Shown in pieces: positions 60,959-64,000 of a DNA stretch of 64,000 bases (position 1 is the first letter of the stretch; every line of letters starts with the position of its first letter). This stretch comes from G965276675 sp965276675 (GTDB lineage Bacteria > Acidobacteriota > Terriglobia > Terriglobales > Acidobacteriaceae). The stretch covers positions 1,364,001-1,428,000 of the forward strand of contig OZ255624.1 in assembly GCA_965276675.1 (NCBI GenBank), given 5' to 3'. A program made the position numbers and the translations under genes. The notes under the pieces were generated by a model that made no database searches, was not told the DNA's origin, and saw only the letters and a list, made by a program, of their open reading frames with translations.

Positions 60959-62038
60959 ATGCCTGGGTCGCCTAACTACACTATGCGGGATGTTGCGCGC
61001 CTTGCTGGCGTGTCTACCTCAACTGTTTCTGCCGTCATTAACGGCAGTCCCTCTGTCAGTGCCGAACGTAAAGCGCAGGTTCAGGGCGCCATGGCGGCTC
61101 TAGAATATCAGCCGGATGCGATTGCAAGAAGCCTGAAAACCGGCCGGTCCAATGCCATTGGCATCGTTGTGCCTGATATCACGAATGCCTTCTATCCGGA
61201 GATAGTACGCGGCGCAGAAGAGGCCGCCCAAGTAGCTGGGTATTCCGTGCTTCTCTGTGATTCGAGCGAGGATTGTCAAAGCGAAGAGCGGCACTTGGCG
61301 GCTCTATTTGCTCGCCGGGTTGACGGTGTGCTACTTGCCTGCTGTGCTAATTCCAGAACACACCACGCAACTGGGCGGCGCCGTTATCCCATTGTCTATA
61401 TTGACCGCCTTCCGTCCGCGGGTGCTGATTACACTGTGGCGACTGACAACATCGAAGCTGGCTTCCTGGCAGCCAAGCACCTGCTTGGGCTTGGTCATAC
61501 ACGCATCGGCATTTTAGCCGGACATCAGGCGCTGTCTCCACACCGTGATCGACTGGAAGGTTTCCGCAAGGCTATGCAGGAGTCCCATCTTCCAATCCTT
61601 GATGAATACCTTATCTACGGAGGTGTTCAGGTGGAAGACGGATTGGCTGCTGGTCATCGTCTTCTTGAACTCCCAATTCCACCAACTGCAATCATGGTGA
61701 GCAATAATAAACTGCTGCTAGGAATTCTGCAGAGCGTAGACGAAAAAAACATCGCTATTCCCGGACAATTGAGCGTTCTTGGTTTTGATGATTACATCTG
61801 GAACAAGTATTTCAGTCCCAGCTTGACTGCAGTTGCACAGCACACACATGAAATGGGCCGGAAATCCTTTGAACTGCTGTTGCAGATTATTCGGCGTAAG
61901 CCGGAAGAAGAATCACATGCCATGCATATCCGTCTTCCCGCAGAGCTGCGCATAAGGAATTCGACGGCTCGTCCGGAGAAATATGCCCCAATACCCGGAG
62001 GTGGCTATGCAGGTTCAACACGGCAAAGGCTGAGATGA
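60959..62038 (+). CDS. LacI-family transcriptional regulator
   Basis: 359 residues. N-terminal HTH: YTMRDVARLAGVSTSTVSAV and INGSPSVSAERKAQVQGAM with the hinge helix ALEYQPDAIARSLKTGRS. Then the periplasmic-binding-like domain (IGIVVPDITNAFYPEIVRGA, VDGVLLACCANS, TVATDNIEAGFLAAKHLLGL, LSVLGFDDYIWNKYFSPSLT). It should repress a catabolic locus and respond to a sugar. Divergent from the symporter, and its stop overlaps the next gene (ATGA at 62035). The candidate operators at the symporter and receptor promoters suggest both are in its regulon. Confidence 0.93.
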   Translation: MPGSPNYTMRDVARLAGVSTSTVSAVINGSPSVSAERKAQVQGAMAALEYQPDAIARSLKTGRSNAIGIVVPDITNAFYPEIVRGAEEAAQVAGYSVLLCDSSEDCQSEERHLAALFARRVDGVLLACCANSRTHHATGRRRYPIVYIDRLPSAGADYTVATDNIEAGFLAAKHLLGLGHTRIGILAGHQALSPHRDRLEGFRKAMQESHLPILDEYLIYGGVQVEDGLAAGHRLLELPIPPTAIMVSNNKLLLGILQSVDEKNIAIPGQLSVLGFDDYIWNKYFSPSLTAVAQHTHEMGRKSFELLLQIIRRKPEEESHAMHIRLPAELRIRNSTARPEKYAPIPGGGYAGSTRQRLR

Positions 62039-63651
62039 AGAATGCTCTCTGGCTCCTATTCGTTCTGCTTCCTGGAGGTTGCCTCGCTCAGATCGGCGGA
62101 ACAGCACCTACTTCCTCGACCGGCTCCCATGCCCAGCCTTCCGGCCCCCCAGCGCTCAGCAGGATCTCGACAGCAACCTCGGCGACAACCATTGAGGCCT
62201 CGTTTGAGACGGCTGCGTTTGCTTCACCATCGCTCACGTGTGGCACAGCCGCAGGCAGTTACACCAACCTGTCGGTAGATAGTGGCGTAGGAACCGCTCT
62301 GATTCACCAGCAGATAGTCGCAGGGCTTAAGCCCTCAACGCACTACTACTGCAAGATCACGGTTAAGAATGCAATCGATTCGGCATTGAGCACATTCACG
62401 GCTACGACGCAGGCACCACAGGCTAGCACGCCGATCACAGGGCTAACCATCGGACCCATGCAGTACTACAACAACCTCAATCCAAAAAACCAAGGGACCG
62501 GCGACACGTTCTACAATTGCAAGTCGAACGATAGCACGACCTACATCACTAGCGACGATAACAGGGGCTTTATGGTGAGCGGCCAACCTGCGAACGTTGC
62601 CACGCCGATGTCGCTTATGAAGTTCCTCTCGGAGGACCCATTCGTCATCCAGACTGTAAATCCCATGAAAGGCTATGGCACGTTTCTGGTCTATACAGCA
62701 CCTGACTATCTAAGCTCGAAAAATACGGGCCTGTTTTGTATGGGTGGCTATCTTTACATGGCCATTGGAAGGCAAGGCGGTCAGCCAGGTAGTAAGGGAA
62801 CTCCCACGATCGACGCAGGTGGCGCCTTCCCTCAACGCGCTGGGCAGATCATCTGGAGCGCGGATCACGGACGGAGCTGGAACAACTTCCAGAATCCCAG
62901 GAAGTTCTTTCCGGGGGGCGCGGAGACAAACCCTCCTGCTTCGCTAATGTTCGGAACAACGCCGACGCTCTTCGCTTCGGCCGAGTTTGTCCACTACTGC
63001 GCAGACGATGGGACTCTAGGCTACACCTTGGCTTGCAACCAGCACGACAATGGCGACGCCTACGTGTACCTGATCGCAAATGAGGGCACTTGGAACGGAG
63101 GCGGAACACGGGGAGGCGGCAATGCCTTCTATATCGCCCGCGTCGCACGAGCGAAGCTCCAGGATCTCAACGCGGCCGAGTATCAGTGGTACACAAAAGG
63201 GGATGGGTCGCTCGATTCGAGCTGGAGCAACACACAGGCCAATGCAACAGCGATCATCACCAATTACGGGAAGCTAGGCGAGCCGAACATCCAGTATTTC
63301 CCGGCCCTGAATCGCTATCTCCTGCTGACGTTCTACTATCCGCAGGGGGTTGTGGGCGACAGCAAGAATCTCACCAATTCAGTGTGGCTAGGCTATGAAG
63401 CACCGCATCCGTGGGGACCGTGGACGCTGATTCACACAAGCACATGGCCAGGTGCGTACAATCCCGTTGTCCTGAACGACACCGCATACACCGGCACCAC
63501 CCCGACAATCATGTGGACTGGCGACTTTGCTAACCCAGCGAACTACACCATGCGGTTCGCCACGATCACACTGCGCACTAGCGGTTTGCGGAAGAGCAGT
63601 TCCGCCGTCCGCAACTTTAAAATGGCTTGTCCGGCCGAAGAAGATCAATAG
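62035..63651 (+). CDS. Secreted propeller protein with N-terminal fibronectin-like domain
   Basis: 538 residues with a signal peptide (MKNALWLLFVLLPGGCLAQ). Residues about 40-130 form a fibronectin type III-like domain (ATSATTIEASFETAAFASPS, IVAGLKPSTHYYCKITVKNA). The rest matches the family of 9187, 47973 and 55574: GLFCMGGYLYMAIGRQGGQP, IIWSADHGRSWNNFQ (Asp-box-like), NDNGDAYVYLIANEG-like segments, YFPALNRYLLLTFYYPQGVV and the APHPWGPWTLIHTSTWPG signature. Translationally coupled to lacI by ATGA. Likely acts on or binds the sugar imported by this locus. Confidence 0.78.
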   Translation: MKNALWLLFVLLPGGCLAQIGGTAPTSSTGSHAQPSGPPALSRISTATSATTIEASFETAAFASPSLTCGTAAGSYTNLSVDSGVGTALIHQQIVAGLKPSTHYYCKITVKNAIDSALSTFTATTQAPQASTPITGLTIGPMQYYNNLNPKNQGTGDTFYNCKSNDSTTYITSDDNRGFMVSGQPANVATPMSLMKFLSEDPFVIQTVNPMKGYGTFLVYTAPDYLSSKNTGLFCMGGYLYMAIGRQGGQPGSKGTPTIDAGGAFPQRAGQIIWSADHGRSWNNFQNPRKFFPGGAETNPPASLMFGTTPTLFASAEFVHYCADDGTLGYTLACNQHDNGDAYVYLIANEGTWNGGGTRGGGNAFYIARVARAKLQDLNAAEYQWYTKGDGSLDSSWSNTQANATAIITNYGKLGEPNIQYFPALNRYLLLTFYYPQGVVGDSKNLTNSVWLGYEAPHPWGPWTLIHTSTWPGAYNPVVLNDTAYTGTTPTIMWTGDFANPANYTMRFATITLRTSGLRKSSSAVRNFKMACPAEEDQ

Positions 63652-63987
63652 CTCTCAGAAACGAGTACTTCAGCCCGAACTGAATCTCACGGGCCGGAGT
63701 TGCGTAGAAAGTCTGACCGAACTGAGCTGATGTCAATATAGCCAGGCAGTGTTCTTCGACAGCGGCGCACGGATCTACCGGTCGCTTTGCTGATCTGTGC
63801 CCGGTAGCATTTGAGGTAATTCCTCGCCTGCGATTTGAAAAGAGCGGAGGGTAGTTGGCACTTATCATTCCGTCCTTGGTCTCTATGAGCCAGTCCACGA
63901 CCTCTTTCCACTCCTTGAGGTTGGTTTCTGCGATGAAGGCCGGAAGTGCATCTCTGTGAACGCGGGTGTGATTGGAGACAACCCGAA
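63617..63987 (-). pseudogene. TonB-dependent receptor C-terminal trace
   Basis: The minus-strand frame below about 63987 has no good start codon and reads HTRVHRDALPAFIAETNLKE, then near its end SAQFGQTFYATPAREIQFGL KYSF, which looks like the last strand of an Oar-type TonB-dependent receptor. It should then stop, but it reads on 13 codons to 63617, overlapping the propeller gene's end. I therefore regard it as a decayed receptor end, with low confidence; the piece may also connect to sequence beyond the window. Confidence 0.35.
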
Positions 63988-64000
63988 CCTCTCAGCAAGG

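Noticed and set aside
1..64000. CRISPR arrays, tRNA and rRNA genes
   Set aside because: No regularly spaced direct repeats of CRISPR length, no cloverleaf with a TTCRANYC loop and no rRNA-like sequence were found on reading both strands; the 14875-16360 repeats are too short and irregular.

Overview
The window reads as chromosome of a soil acidobacterium (Terriglobia/Acidobacteriaceae type). The clues are a 1117-residue Oar-like TonB-dependent receptor with an N-terminal carboxypeptidase-regulatory domain, a double-length ThyX, CRTAC1/ASPIC FG-GAP proteins, many secreted beta-propeller proteins and moderately high GC. This placement is inference from gene families; there is no rRNA in the window.

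Layout. 0-25 kb is mostly ordinary chromosome: the end of a carboxylesterase, purH, a type VI VgrG with a fused hydrolase effector plus a candidate immunity gene, rhomboid protease, GT8 glycosyltransferase, an ArsR/SRPBCC pair, dienelactone hydrolase, YihY, a sugar-binding lipoprotein, fabG, thyX, recA, nucleoside hydrolase and glutathione peroxidase. Several decayed genes are interspersed (SRPBCC, S9-like peptidase, a secreted protein).

25.99-36.04 kb is the most interesting part. Twelve tightly packed plus-strand genes combine terpene enzymes with RiPP azoline-type machinery. The terpene side is a polyprenyl diphosphate synthase with DDxxD motifs and a 726-residue protein joining a class I-like alpha domain to a class II-like beta domain carrying a DADD motif. 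The RiPP side is a SagB-type flavin oxidase and a YcaO cyclodehydratase. A small-molecule-type methyltransferase lies between them. Upstream are a DUF6065 protein, a beta/gamma-crystallin-like protein, two paralogous small proteins, and a Cys/Ser/Thr/Gly/Tyr-rich 80-residue peptide with a polyproline run that is a candidate precursor. I know of no described system with this set of genes. A minus-strand amidohydrolase pair converges on the cluster.

37.9-39.9 kb is an HxlR regulator, beta-propeller and MoaD/ThiS-like operon with a perfect 13-bp inverted-repeat operator. 40-48 kb is a graveyard: an IS110-family C-terminus, frameshifted arsR and ACR3 genes, a plasmid replication initiator with two nonsense codons, plasmid-type small genes, a MobF relaxase/helicase fragment cut off by a dead IS6-family element, and an AsmA C-terminal fragment.

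48-63.7 kb looks like a carbohydrate-uptake locus: the TonB receptor, CRTAC1 protein, TPR protein, sodium:solute symporter, LacI regulator and three of the window's four propeller paralogues with a HPWGPW-like signature. The receptor and symporter promoters share an identical 12-mer that includes the -35 box, each with a 17-bp spacer, which suggests co-regulation, probably by the LacI protein.
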